This document shows, one piece after another, positions 39,926 through 50,188 of a stretch of 64,000 nucleotides of DNA. Location: the NCBI GenBank assembly GCA_025357635.1, contig JANXOV010000004.1, positions 111,032 to 175,031 on the forward strand. The letters are read 5' to 3'. Position numbers and translations under genes: made by a program. Within the stretch, counting starts at the first letter, position 1. The number at the start of each line of letters is the position of its first letter. This DNA is from Pseudomonadota bacterium. Its GTDB lineage: Bacteria > Pseudomonadota > Gammaproteobacteria > Steroidobacterales > Steroidobacteraceae. Below the pieces are notes generated by a model. That model was given only the letters and a program-made list of their open reading frames with translations, was not told the origin of the DNA and made no database searches.

Positions 39926-40897
39926 TCAATGATCCTCGCAGGCTGCCGGATCTTTCGGTCCTACATCCGGCGATGCGCGAATCTCGGCAGCGCTGTCCGC
40001 AACCGCCAAGGCAAACCGGCCCGATCCAGCGGAGGCGAGCGCACGGCCGATCTCCTCCTCGGCAAGTTCCCGGCAGCCTTCCCGTAACAGCGCCAGGGCG
40101 AGGTTGTTGCGGGCGGCCGCATTGTCAGGCTCGTGCCTGAGCAGTTCGCGGTAGGCCGTTCGGGCCTCACGCCAATGGCCTTGGCTCCACGCGATGTTAC
40201 CCAACCCCAGCCACGCACGCGGATCGTCCGGCCAGCGCGAAAGCCCAGCGCGGTAGGCCATCTCGGCCGGCTGGGCGCGCCCCGCTGCTTCCAGGCCGCT
40301 CACCGCCTCCAGGTATCGTTGTGAGTCCGTATCCGCCGGTAACTGCGGCGGAGTCAGTGCGATCATTGCCCAGGAATCGGCCCGTCGCCAGGTCGCCTCG
40401 AAGCGCCCCGCCGCCAGAGTTTCGCGGGCCTTCGTGCCCGAGCGCAGGATGTACTGGCGGTGCGCCGGGTCGAATCCGACGACCACTGCAAAATGCCAGA
40501 TCGGTGCGCTGCGAAAGCCAAAGTTCTGCAGCACCAGCACCGGGTAGCCTGCACGGACCTCGCGCAGCAAAGCATCCGTGGTGGACGCAAGAATGTACGG
40601 CAGGCGATCGTGGCGGCGCGCGGATCCGACCAGTTCTGCCTGCAGGCTACCGCGCCGGCCGGGCAGGTACACTTGCGGAACGAGTTCGTCGGGTGTGACG
40701 GCAACGCCCGTGGCAGCAAGCACGGTGGCGAGTGCCGCCGGACCGCACTGGTATCTATCTTGAGGAAAAAACGGAACGGCGGTCAGTTCTATCCGCGCAG
40801 GCTCCATATCGGATTGTGTTTCTCGAACCGTACCGCAGGCCGCGCAGAGACCCGCGAGCAATGCTGCAAACAGGACCCGGAGAGTTTCCCCCCTCAC
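39926..40897 (-). CDS. PA2778-family C39-like cysteine peptidase with TPRs
   Basis: lipobox, PFFPQDRYQCGPAALATVL, HFAVVVGFD, C-terminal TPR. Confidence 0.83.
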   Translation of the reverse strand: MRGETLRVLFAALLAGLCAACGTVRETQSDMEPARIELTAVPFFPQDRYQCGPAALATVLAATGVAVTPDELVPQVYLPGRRGSLQAELVGSARRHDRLPYILASTTDALLREVRAGYPVLVLQNFGFRSAPIWHFAVVVGFDPAHRQYILRSGTKARETLAAGRFEATWRRADSWAMIALTPPQLPADTDSQRYLEAVSGLEAAGRAQPAEMAYRAGLSRWPDDPRAWLGLGNIAWSQGHWREARTAYRELLRHEPDNAAARNNLALALLREGCRELAEEEIGRALASAGSGRFALAVADSAAEIRASPDVGPKDPAACEDH

Positions 40898-41295
40898 CGA
40901 CGATGGGTGAAGATATGAATCACTCCGATGTAGTCCAGAATCAGCAAAACCACGAACACGATGCCGATGACGGCCAGAATACCTCCGTCGGCACCCGCCG
41001 GAGCCTGATCAATGCGCTGCGCCAGACTGCCGATTTCACGATCCGTCAGTGCAGCCACCCGTGCCTGCACCTGCTCGGGCGTGACTCCGTATGCCGCCAG
41101 GCTTTTCTGAACTTCGGCTCGCGCCAATTGTGCCTGGACCTTGGCAAGATTTGCGCTGCGCGCCTCCTGCGTATCGAACCCAAAAGTGCTGGCAGTGCTG
41201 ATGATCCCGGCCTGAGCAACCGCCGGCAGAATCGAAGAGGATACGAACGCCACCATCGTGACGGCGACCAAGGTTCTTGGCATCAGCGCTCTCAT
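40894..41295 (-). CDS. PA2779-family protein
   Basis: signal peptide, AYGVTPEQVQARVAALTDREI, C-terminal TM; overlaps PA2778-like gene. Confidence 0.82.
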   Translation of the reverse strand: MRALMPRTLVAVTMVAFVSSSILPAVAQAGIISTASTFGFDTQEARSANLAKVQAQLARAEVQKSLAAYGVTPEQVQARVAALTDREIGSLAQRIDQAPAGADGGILAVIGIVFVVLLILDYIGVIHIFTHRR

Positions 41296-41409
41296 TGTTT
41301 ACTCCCGGTAGAATCTAACCGCAGATTGGATCACGAGAGAAACTCGCAGGTCTAGCGTCGCCGATGGCAGACAGACGGAGAGTCCATCGCCTGCTTTGCA
41401 GCCGAACGC

Positions 41410-42156
41410 CTACCAAATACCACCCAACGCCACGGTGATCGCCTCCCCATTCACGCCCCCCGCCGCATCGCTGCACAGGAATGCGATCACCTCCGCCACC
41501 TCGCGCGGCTCCAGCACCCGGTTCTGTGGATAGATGGCGGCACGCTCGCTCCACACCTGCTCCACCGTGATGCCGCGCTGCTCCGCCGAGGTCCTCGCCG
41601 AGCGCTCCGCCATTTCGGTTCGCACCCAACCCGGCAGCACCGCATTGGAGGTGACGCCGAACGGCCCCGCATCCTGCGCGACGGCGCGAGCGAGACCGAT
41701 CACACCATGCTTGGAGGCCGTGTAGGCGCTGCCCGACCGCTCCGCTTTTTCGCCCGCAGTCGAACTGGTGAAGACGAGCCGGCCGAAGCCGCGCTTGCAC
41801 ATGCCGCCCACCGTGAGCCGCGCAAGTTCAAACGGCGCGTCGAGATTGATGCGCATCGTCTCGCGCCACACGGCCGGATCCTGTTCCCACACCAGCTTCT
41901 CGTGGGCCGAGCCGATGCCGTGGTTCACCACCAGCAGATCGATCGGGCCGAGGCGGCGCTCGGTCTCCGCGACGGCCCGGGCGCAGCCCTCGGTCGTGCC
42001 GAGGTCGGCGGCTACGTAATCCAGACCGACGGACGCCAGTTCCGTTGAGCTGCGCGCGACCGTCATCACGCGGGCTCCCGCCGCCGACAGCAGCAATGCT
42101 ACTTCGCGCCCAATGCCGCGGCCACCGCCCGTCACCAACGCTACGCGTCCCTTCAT
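41410..42156 (-). CDS. SDR family oxidoreductase (3-oxoacyl-ACP reductase-like)
   Basis: VTGGGRGIGREVA, NHGIG, SAYTASKHGVIGLARAVA. Confidence 0.88.
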   Translation of the reverse strand: MKGRVALVTGGGRGIGREVALLLSAAGARVMTVARSSTELASVGLDYVAADLGTTEGCARAVAETERRLGPIDLLVVNHGIGSAHEKLVWEQDPAVWRETMRINLDAPFELARLTVGGMCKRGFGRLVFTSSTAGEKAERSGSAYTASKHGVIGLARAVAQDAGPFGVTSNAVLPGWVRTEMAERSARTSAEQRGITVEQVWSERAAIYPQNRVLEPREVAEVIAFLCSDAAGGVNGEAITVALGGIW

Positions 42157-42199
42157 CGCTGCTCTCCCGTGTTCGTAGCGACCCTACTTCCCTGTCCGC

Positions 42200-42964
42200 C
42201 TACTGCCCCGCATACCACAGCGCATTGTCCGAATCCTCCCACCAGCCACCGCGGCCCTTGCCAAAGCCGGTGAGGCGATCGACCACCTCGACGCGATCGA
42301 CATATTTCGCATTTTTGTAGCCGATCTGCGTCTCCACGCGCAAACGCAAGGGCGCACCGTGTCCAACCGGCAACGGCTTGCCGTTCATCTCATAGGCCAG
42401 GATGGTCTGCGGATGATAGGCATCGAACAGGTCGAGGCTTTCGTAGTAGAACTCGCCGTTGGAATCCTTCTTGTCGAGGCAGTGGAACACCACGTATTTT
42501 GCAGACGCGACAACCCCCGCCATCGTCAGCAGCAGTCCCAGCGGTACGCCGCCCCACTGCCCGATCGCATTCCAGCCTTCATCACAGGCGTGCATGGTGA
42601 TCTGCGAGCGCATGGCAAGACGCTTCAAGTCCTGCAGCGATAGCGCAAGCGGTTGGCGCACCAGCCCGTGCACCCGCAGTCGCCAGTCGCGAAATCCGCT
42701 TTCCACCATGCGCTGGTAGTCAGCGCCCGGCGCCACGCGGCTGCCGTTCACGGGAAAGTGCGCCGACACCTCGGCCTGCGAGAACTCGCGGGCCAGCGGC
42801 CGCTTGGCCAGGATCAACCGCTGGGTGCGCAGCGTGAGGCGCTCGGCGCCATCGACGAACGCCCTCGACCAGTCCTCGTTTCGAACCAATTCGATGCCCA
42901 GCGCCGCCGCGGCGCCGGCGCCCACGGCCGTCAGCACCGATCGCCGCGTCCATAGCGTGCTCAT
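42200..42964 (-). CDS. molybdopterin-dependent oxidoreductase (sulfite-oxidase-like)
   Basis: twin-arginine-like leader TRRSVLTAVG; MHACDEGWNAIGQWGGVPL; GAPLRLRVETQIGYKNAKYV. Confidence 0.86.
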   Translation of the reverse strand: MSTLWTRRSVLTAVGAGAAAALGIELVRNEDWSRAFVDGAERLTLRTQRLILAKRPLAREFSQAEVSAHFPVNGSRVAPGADYQRMVESGFRDWRLRVHGLVRQPLALSLQDLKRLAMRSQITMHACDEGWNAIGQWGGVPLGLLLTMAGVVASAKYVVFHCLDKKDSNGEFYYESLDLFDAYHPQTILAYEMNGKPLPVGHGAPLRLRVETQIGYKNAKYVDRVEVVDRLTGFGKGRGGWWEDSDNALWYAGQ

Positions 42965-43782
42965 GGCGTCTCCTTGTGAAGACGGTAGTAGCCGGTCAAC
43001 ATCGCGCCCAATTGATTCACGATGCCGGCGACGAAGGATTGGAAGACGTGCACGAGAATGAACAGGATCATGAGTGCAGCAAAAAGCGCGTGCAGGGTTC
43101 GCGCCGACTCGCGCCCGCCGAACAGCGTGAACAACTCCGGGAAGCGAAGAGTCACGGCGTTCGACATTGTCAGCCCCGTGAGCACCATCAGCGGCAGCAG
43201 CAAGCCAAGCACGGCAAGGTAGGCCAGCTTCTGCAACAGGTTGTACTGGCGGTCATCCGCGCGCCGCAAGGTCAGGTGCTGCCAGAAATCGCGGCGGATC
43301 GCGGCGGGCGCGAGCTGCGCTGAAGTCGGCAGCCACATGCGGCCCAAGCGTCGGCTGAGCAGCAGATACACCGCATACGCGGCCGCAGCCGTCACCAACA
43401 CCCAAGCCAGCGCGAAGTGCCAGGCCCTAAGGCCGCCAAAATGCCAGCTCTCCGGCGCGTTGAAGATCATGAAGTAGGTGCCGTCGTTACCGTAATCGAA
43501 CGGCACGCCGGTAATGCCCGTGACATCGAACTTTGCGTGCCCGATGTTCAAGACCGCGGGCGCCGCATGGCCGGCAACCGCCGGTCCTGCAGGGTCGAGG
43601 CCGACCACCGCTGCCGTGCCTTCGTTACCCACCTCACCCCAATACAGTCGCGGGTGCACGTTCAGGATGCAGATGCCGGTAAAGAGCAGACCCAGGACGG
43701 TGGCGGCCGTCAGCCAATGCCACAACCTCACCGGCAGCGGATGCCGGTAGGTCTCGTCGGTCAAATTACCGCTTAAATCCAA
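42961..43782 (-). CDS. cytochrome b/b6 domain membrane protein
   Basis: PLPVRLWHWLTAATVLGLLFTG and further TM helices with His; overlaps molybdoenzyme gene. Confidence 0.83.
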   Translation of the reverse strand: MDLSGNLTDETYRHPLPVRLWHWLTAATVLGLLFTGICILNVHPRLYWGEVGNEGTAAVVGLDPAGPAVAGHAAPAVLNIGHAKFDVTGITGVPFDYGNDGTYFMIFNAPESWHFGGLRAWHFALAWVLVTAAAAYAVYLLLSRRLGRMWLPTSAQLAPAAIRRDFWQHLTLRRADDRQYNLLQKLAYLAVLGLLLPLMVLTGLTMSNAVTLRFPELFTLFGGRESARTLHALFAALMILFILVHVFQSFVAGIVNQLGAMLTGYYRLHKETP

Positions 43783-43801
43783 GTCAGCGCTCCAATGAAC
43801 C

Positions 43802-45820
43802 TTACTTCAAAAACCGGTCAAACCACCCCACCACGCGCGTCATCACATCGGCCTGATCTTCATGCTTTTGAAACGCATGCCCCTCGTCAGGATACACCAC
43901 GAACTCCGTGGTCACGCCGAGCCGGCGCAACGCATTCCAATACTCATAAGACTGAGTGACCGGCACTTCCGCATCGCGGTCCCCGCTCAGCAGCAGCGTG
44001 GGCGTGCGCGCGTTCTTGATGAAGGTCATGGGCGAACTGCGCTCGTAGACCTTGGGATCCTCGTACACCGATGCGCCGAAGAACGGCAGCATCCAGGTGT
44101 CGATGTTGTTGGTGCCGTAGTAGCTCTGCCAGTTTGACAATCCTGCGCCTGACACAGCAGCCGCAAAGCGGTTCGTTTGGGTGATGGCCCACATGGTCAT
44201 GTAGCCGCCATAGCTCCAGCCGACGATACCCACGCGCGCAGGGTCCACCGGCGCCTGCGCCGTGACCGCATCCAGGCCGCGCAGGATGTCGCGCAGATCG
44301 CCATAACCGAAGTCACGGACATTGGCGCGCGCGAAGGCCGCACCCTGGCCATAGCTGCCGCGTGGGTTGGGCGCAAAGACGAAGAAGCCGCGGCTGGCCA
44401 GCACGGCGTCGTAGGCTTCAGCGCCCGTCGGGAACAAGGGATAATGCGCAAACGCCGGGCCGCCGTGTACATTCACCACCAGCGGATAGCGTTTGCCGGG
44501 CTCCACCACCGGCGGTGCGATCAGCATGCCCTGGATGCTGAATTCATCGCTCTTCCAAAAGACGTTCGTCGCCTTTCCGGTCAGCGGCCGCACGCCGGCA
44601 TTGAACGCGGAGATGCGCTTCCACTTGCCCGGCGCGCCGGTTTCAATCTCGGGTGGCGAGGTATAGGACTGGCGAATGACGGCCGACTGTTTGCCGTCCC
44701 GCGACAGCGAGATGCCCGCATCGCCCGGCGCAAAGCCTATCAGGCTGTTCGCCCAGATCATCTGCGGCGCGCGCCACAGTTCCCGCTGCGAGCGCGCGTC
44801 GGCATCGATCTCGTACAGCACGCCATCGCCGGCTGCGAAGCCGGTGGCCACCAGATGTTTGGGGGAATGGTTCCAGGTGATCGTATTGATCGATGCTTTG
44901 AGATTGGGCGTGACGTTGACGGGCTCGCCGCCCGCCGCCGCCACGACGAACACATCCCCGCCGGTGATGCCCTCATCGCTCATGATCCCGCCGATGAAAG
45001 CGATGCGGGCGCCATCGCCGGACCAGCGCGGAGAGGCCATCTGCATCGCGGGTTTGAGAATCTGCGTGATGGCGCCGCTGCGCGCATCGATGAGGTCGAG
45101 TTCGGCCAGCCACCAGTTGGCATCGCCGGAGCCGTGCGCCGCGGTGACGACGAAGCGCGTGCCATCCGGCGACCAATCATATTCATAGACGTTCAGATCG
45201 GGCGGGCCGAGCAGCGCGGGTTCACCACCACTCACGGGAATCACAGCAAGTCGCTGTTCGAACACCGTCGAGGACAGCACCCCCGCATCGCGCGACAACG
45301 GGTTCAGGGGGCCGGGTGTCTTGGGGGCACCGTAAGAATAGAGAAAGGCGACCTGCTTGCCGTCCGGCGACCAGCGCGGCACATCGACCGGACCCTTGGC
45401 GTGGGTGATGATCCGCACCTGTTTGCCGCTGCCATTGGCCACCGCCAGCTGCGGTTGATCCTGCGCATCCGTGGTGACGAAGACCAGCTGCCGGCCATCG
45501 GGCGACCAGGCTGCGCCATGCTCATCGCAGGCCGTGCCGGGGCATGCCGTGAGCGGAACCGCGTGCGAACCGTCGCGGGCATTGGCGATGAACAGGGCCG
45601 AGATGTCCACGTCCGCCCCACCTCGCTTGCCGGGGATGGTGCGGCCGAATACCAAAGTCTTACCGTCGGGCGAGAGCGCCACCTCTCCCAGGGCTTGGAC
45701 TGATTGCAGGGATTTCAGTGCATCCTCGACACCGGCAGAGGGCGGCGCGGCGGCGAGCGCGTGCGTGGTGTAAAGAATCAGAGTGGCGGACAAGGCGGTA
45801 AACGCAGTCGTGATTTTCAT
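43802..45820 (-). CDS. S9 family peptidase (prolyl oligopeptidase/DPP-like), secreted
   Basis: VGIVGWSYGGYMTMWAITQ nucleophile elbow, DEGHAFQKHED; WD-like propeller. Confidence 0.92.
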   Translation of the reverse strand: MKITTAFTALSATLILYTTHALAAAPPSAGVEDALKSLQSVQALGEVALSPDGKTLVFGRTIPGKRGGADVDISALFIANARDGSHAVPLTACPGTACDEHGAAWSPDGRQLVFVTTDAQDQPQLAVANGSGKQVRIITHAKGPVDVPRWSPDGKQVAFLYSYGAPKTPGPLNPLSRDAGVLSSTVFEQRLAVIPVSGGEPALLGPPDLNVYEYDWSPDGTRFVVTAAHGSGDANWWLAELDLIDARSGAITQILKPAMQMASPRWSGDGARIAFIGGIMSDEGITGGDVFVVAAAGGEPVNVTPNLKASINTITWNHSPKHLVATGFAAGDGVLYEIDADARSQRELWRAPQMIWANSLIGFAPGDAGISLSRDGKQSAVIRQSYTSPPEIETGAPGKWKRISAFNAGVRPLTGKATNVFWKSDEFSIQGMLIAPPVVEPGKRYPLVVNVHGGPAFAHYPLFPTGAEAYDAVLASRGFFVFAPNPRGSYGQGAAFARANVRDFGYGDLRDILRGLDAVTAQAPVDPARVGIVGWSYGGYMTMWAITQTNRFAAAVSGAGLSNWQSYYGTNNIDTWMLPFFGASVYEDPKVYERSSPMTFIKNARTPTLLLSGDRDAEVPVTQSYEYWNALRRLGVTTEFVVYPDEGHAFQKHEDQADVMTRVVGWFDRFLK

Positions 45821-45934
45821 ACCGGAAGCATACCAGCCCTGCAAAACGATCGGCCAAGCGAGTCGAGTTTCGCCCCCACCCGCTCTGCCGACAACTATGG
45901 CACCATCTCTCCATCATCCGACAGGAGCCGATCG

Positions 45935-48019
45935 ATGAGCACGCAGCGCCTCGCCGCCATGTTACTTGTGTCATGCGCCATAGCGAGCACCGCGTACTCC
46001 CGCCCCAAACCCCTCCCCGCCTCACCCCCCACTTTCGACGTCACGATGGAAGAGGCCTCCATCACCATGCCCGACGGCGTGAAGCTCGCCGCCGACATCT
46101 GGCGCCCCAAGGGAAAAGGCGACACCGCCCGCTTCCCCGTATTGCTCGAATACCTCCCCTACCGCAAGACCGAATCCCGCGGCGAGAGCTACCCGATGTA
46201 CGCCTATTTCGTGCGCCGTGGCTACGTGGTCGCGCGCGTCGACATCCGCGGCACCGGCAACAGCGAAGGCACACTCATCCCCTACGAGTACAGCGACATC
46301 GAGAACCAGGACGGCGACACGGTGATCGCGTGGCTGGCGAAGCAGTCCTTCTCCAACGGCAAGGTCGGCATGTTCGGCATCTCCTGGGGCGGCTTCAATT
46401 CCATCCACATGGCGATGCGCCGCCCGCCAGCGCTGAAGGCCATCATCGCGGTGGATGCCACCGATGATTTGTATCAGGACGACGTTCACTTCATGGACGG
46501 CATCATGCACGTGGACTCCTGGGAGATGAGCCAGGATCTGCACAATGCGATTCCCGGCGCGCCGGAGTTCCGCATCGACGAGCAGTATTTCAAGGACCGC
46601 TTCGACGCCCCGCCCTGGGGACTCACCTACAAACGCCAGCAGCGCGACGGGCCGTTCTGGGACCGTACCTCGCTGCGCGAGCGATATGATTCCATCCAGG
46701 CAGCCACCTTGATGATCGGCGGCTGGTACGACGGCTACCGCGACAGCGTGCCGCGCATGCTCGAGCACCTGAAGGCGCCGGTGAAAGCGATTGTCGGCGC
46801 GTGGAACCACACCTTTCCACACGAGCCGTATCCAAAGCCCGGCTTCGAGTTCCGTCACGAAGCGGTGCGCTGGTTCGACTACTGGCTCAAAGGCCGCGAC
46901 ACCGGGATCATGGACGAGCCGCGCCTGGCCGTGTACGTGCGCGACTGGCATCCGCCCGGGCCGTATCTTGAGACCGCGCCGGGCAAGTGGCGATACGAGG
47001 ACGGCTGGCCGATCGCGCGACTGCAGCAGCGCATGCTGTATCCGCGGGCGGACCGTTCACTGGCCGACGGTGCGTCGGAGGCGGCAAGCCTCGCATTGCG
47101 CTATGTGCCCACCACCGGAGTGGAAGCCGGCGGACCGGTGATGTGGTTCGGCGATGTCGCGCCGGATCAGCGGCCGAGCGATGCGTACAGCCTCACCTTC
47201 GATTCCGCGCCGCTGACTTCGAACATGGAGATTCTCGGCCTGCCGCTGGCGAAACTAGCCGTGTCGGCCGATGCACCCCAGGCCGATTGGATCGCGCGAC
47301 TGGAAGATGTGGCGCCGGATGGCACCACGGTGCTGGTGGCCTCGGCTGCGCAGAATGGCGCGCATCGCGTGTCGGCGCGCGAGCCCAGGGCGCTCGTGCC
47401 CGGCGAACGCTTCGAGCTGCCCATCGAGATGCACTTCACCTCCTGGGTGTTCCCCGCCGGTCATCGCCTGCGCTTTGCGGTGAGCAATGCACAGTGGCCG
47501 ATGCTCTGGCCGACGCCGTATGCGATGACGACGCAGCTGTATCTCGGAGCGGATGCCACGCATTTGGTGCTGCCAGTCATACCGGAAGCGAAACGCCCCG
47601 TGCCCAGCTACGAGCCCATCGATGATCGCGAGGACAAGCTGCCAGGATTTGCATCAATGGACACCGGCACACCTTCCGGCTACGGCGAAATCTCCTCCGT
47701 GGAACGCAACCCGCGCACCGGCGCCGCCAAGGTGGTGGCCACCAACGACAGCGCCTATCGCTTCCCGTGGGGCGAGCGCTACGAGACCGAGGTCATCACG
47801 CATGAGTCCAATGACAATCACCCGGATACGACATCGGTGCGTGGCCAGTACACGACGACGTTGAAGCTCAAGGATCGGACACTGCGGTGGGAGAGCACGG
47901 TGGTGTGGCGCAGTGACCGCGAGAAGTTTTACTACACAGGAAGCCGCAGGCTGTTGAAGGATGGCGTGTTGGTGCGGGAGAGGTCTTGGGAGGATGCGAT
48001 TCCGCGGGATCACCAGTAG
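45935..48019 (+). CDS. CocE/NonD family hydrolase
   Basis: VRRGYVVARVDIRGTGNSEG, GMFGISWGGFNSIHMAM; C-terminal jelly-roll domain. Confidence 0.9.
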   Translation: MSTQRLAAMLLVSCAIASTAYSRPKPLPASPPTFDVTMEEASITMPDGVKLAADIWRPKGKGDTARFPVLLEYLPYRKTESRGESYPMYAYFVRRGYVVARVDIRGTGNSEGTLIPYEYSDIENQDGDTVIAWLAKQSFSNGKVGMFGISWGGFNSIHMAMRRPPALKAIIAVDATDDLYQDDVHFMDGIMHVDSWEMSQDLHNAIPGAPEFRIDEQYFKDRFDAPPWGLTYKRQQRDGPFWDRTSLRERYDSIQAATLMIGGWYDGYRDSVPRMLEHLKAPVKAIVGAWNHTFPHEPYPKPGFEFRHEAVRWFDYWLKGRDTGIMDEPRLAVYVRDWHPPGPYLETAPGKWRYEDGWPIARLQQRMLYPRADRSLADGASEAASLALRYVPTTGVEAGGPVMWFGDVAPDQRPSDAYSLTFDSAPLTSNMEILGLPLAKLAVSADAPQADWIARLEDVAPDGTTVLVASAAQNGAHRVSAREPRALVPGERFELPIEMHFTSWVFPAGHRLRFAVSNAQWPMLWPTPYAMTTQLYLGADATHLVLPVIPEAKRPVPSYEPIDDREDKLPGFASMDTGTPSGYGEISSVERNPRTGAAKVVATNDSAYRFPWGERYETEVITHESNDNHPDTTSVRGQYTTTLKLKDRTLRWESTVVWRSDREKFYYTGSRRLLKDGVLVRERSWEDAIPRDHQ

Positions 48020-48042
48020 GGTTACCGACAATTGGCCATTTG

Positions 48043-49080
48043 ATGGGAAAAGCGCTGCGCGCCAAGTCTCGCGAGTACTATGAGCAACCAATGCCCGCCG
48101 GCCGTCCCATCAAACCCTTAAGACTGTTCATCCAATGCCTCATCACGGCCACCGTACTGGGCTTCCTGCTTCGTATAGTTCCATTTGCGGACATCGCCGG
48201 GGCACTTAACAACGCCGATCCAAGATATGTGCTTCTTGCATTCGCGCTGCAATTGGTAACGCGTCTGCCGAACGCGATCCGGATAAAAATCATCGCAGAC
48301 GCTCTGGCACTTCGTTTGAGCATCAAGACGATTTTGACTACACAACTGTCGACAAGTTTTTACGGAATCCTGCTGCCGGGGGCAATCGCCGGTGGCGCCG
48401 CCAGTTGGATCAAGTACGTGCAGCGCGGAGTCGATGCGAGCCGGGCTCTGGCCTGCATCGTTGTCAATCGCGCTACGGAGATCCTCACCACCGTCAGCGT
48501 TGGCCTCTCGTTTTGGGTCATCGATCGGAAGCTGACAGGACTCCCCGACGGCCTGTTCCTTGCGTTGGCAACCGTTGCCTTGCTATCACTCTATGTGCTG
48601 ATTTTCGGGCGTGCGCACTACCTGGCGTCGCTGGTGGCGCGCGGCATGCGATTGGCATCTCTGAAAAACAATCTGCTGTATGGCAAGCTGTTCGCGTTCT
48701 CAAACGACCTTGCCCGTATGCGCGAACTGCGCCGCGGTTCGCTGGTAACGATGCTTGCCGCGTCGGTGGCGCAGGAACTTCTTGGGATAATGGCCATGTT
48801 CAGCTTCGCGCAGGCGTTGAACCTCGAGCTCAGTTTCTACGCGGTCGCGTGGATGAGAACCGCTGTGTACCTGGTTGTGTTGCTACCTTTGTCCGTATTG
48901 GGTCTGGGCGTGCGTGAAGTTACTCTGGTTTTTCTAACAGCGGCCTATGGAATCATCGCGCCGCGCGCGATCGCATGGTCGTTCCTGATATTCTCCGGCA
49001 CCCTGGTGGCCGCACTCGGAGGCGGGCTGGTCGAGGCACGCGCCTTGTGGTTCAAACAATCCCCCCCGCCTTCCCCGTAG
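48043..49080 (+). CDS. lysylphosphatidylglycerol synthase TM-domain (flippase-like/UPF0104) protein
   Basis: multi-TM; GILLPGAIAGGAASWIKYVQRGVDASRALACIVVNRATEI. Confidence 0.8.
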   Translation: MGKALRAKSREYYEQPMPAGRPIKPLRLFIQCLITATVLGFLLRIVPFADIAGALNNADPRYVLLAFALQLVTRLPNAIRIKIIADALALRLSIKTILTTQLSTSFYGILLPGAIAGGAASWIKYVQRGVDASRALACIVVNRATEILTTVSVGLSFWVIDRKLTGLPDGLFLALATVALLSLYVLIFGRAHYLASLVARGMRLASLKNNLLYGKLFAFSNDLARMRELRRGSLVTMLAASVAQELLGIMAMFSFAQALNLELSFYAVAWMRTAVYLVVLLPLSVLGLGVREVTLVFLTAAYGIIAPRAIAWSFLIFSGTLVAALGGGLVEARALWFKQSPPPSP

Positions 49081-49097
49081 CGGCATCACCGAGACTC

Positions 49098-50159
49098 ATG
49101 TCCCTACCGATCACCCTCTGCATCATCAACCACAATGGTGCCGGGAATCTGAACGGTACATTGCAAGCGGCCATAGACAGTTTGGGTGGCGTTTCGGAAT
49201 TCTTGTTGGTCGACAATGCCTCGACCGATGCGAGCCTGGAATTGGTGCGCAACCATTTTCCGCAGGTTCGGATTCTTGCGTTGAGCGACAATACGGGACC
49301 GGCCGGGGCACGCAATGCGGGCTATGGCGCTGCCCGATTCGATGTCATCCTGTTTCAGGATAACGACGTACGCTTGCAGCCCGAATGCGCCGCGACGCTT
49401 TACTCGCGGTTGCAGACCAAACCAAGAGCGCTGCTCGTCGCACCGCGGGTGTTATATGAACGCCACCCGGCGATGATTCAGTACGACAGCGCCGATTGTC
49501 ATTTTCTGGGTCTCATGGCTCCGCGAAATGCCGATCGGCTGTCGACCGAGATCGATTCGGCTTGTGTCACCACAACCTCGCTGGTGACCGCTTGTTTCCT
49601 CATTGATCGGAGGCGCTGGCTCGATTCCCAGTTGTTCGATGAAGACTTTATTTTCAATCTCGAAGATCACGACTTTGGCGTGCGTGCCAATCTTCGCGGC
49701 ATGGAAACCTGGGTCGAGCCGCGCGCGACCGTGCTGCATGGCGATGGTACCGTCGAATTGTCGTATCGGCCCGGCCGCACGGTCGCTGGACGGCGCATGT
49801 TCTACTTGATTCGCAATCGTTGGCTGATCATCGGCAAGTCCTATGCGTTGCGTACACTGCTGGTGTTGTCGCCTGTACTGCTGCTGTATGAAGTCTTCCA
49901 ATTGGCCGGATTGATCAGGAAAGGCTGGTTTGGCGTGTGGTGGAGCGCGTTTCGGTCAATTGTCGGTCAGCTTCCCGATCTGCGTCGCAAACGTGCCGCA
50001 GTGCAAGCCACGCGCAAGAAGCCGGATCGAGCGATTCTGCGCGGCGGCCCGCTGCCACTCACGGCCGCGTTCCGTCGTGGCAGGATCGCGCAGATGGCAA
50101 TCAACCTTTTTGGCGGCCTCGCAAGCGGCTACTGGAAGCTCATGCGCAAGTGCATATAG
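49098..50159 (+). CDS. glycosyltransferase family 2
   Basis: ITLCIINHNGAGNL, LLVDNASTDAS, NTGPAGARNAGY, FQDNDVRL. Confidence 0.87.
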   Translation: MSLPITLCIINHNGAGNLNGTLQAAIDSLGGVSEFLLVDNASTDASLELVRNHFPQVRILALSDNTGPAGARNAGYGAARFDVILFQDNDVRLQPECAATLYSRLQTKPRALLVAPRVLYERHPAMIQYDSADCHFLGLMAPRNADRLSTEIDSACVTTTSLVTACFLIDRRRWLDSQLFDEDFIFNLEDHDFGVRANLRGMETWVEPRATVLHGDGTVELSYRPGRTVAGRRMFYLIRNRWLIIGKSYALRTLLVLSPVLLLYEVFQLAGLIRKGWFGVWWSAFRSIVGQLPDLRRKRAAVQATRKKPDRAILRGGPLPLTAAFRRGRIAQMAINLFGGLASGYWKLMRKCI

Positions 50160-50188
50160 GTGCATCGAATGAAACCCGAGAGCAGTTA

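Noticed and set aside
44177-45703. 508 aa plus-strand ORF antisense to the S9 peptidase
   Set aside because: Long antisense ORF caused by codon bias; no domain signal, while the opposite strand has a complete S9 peptidase.
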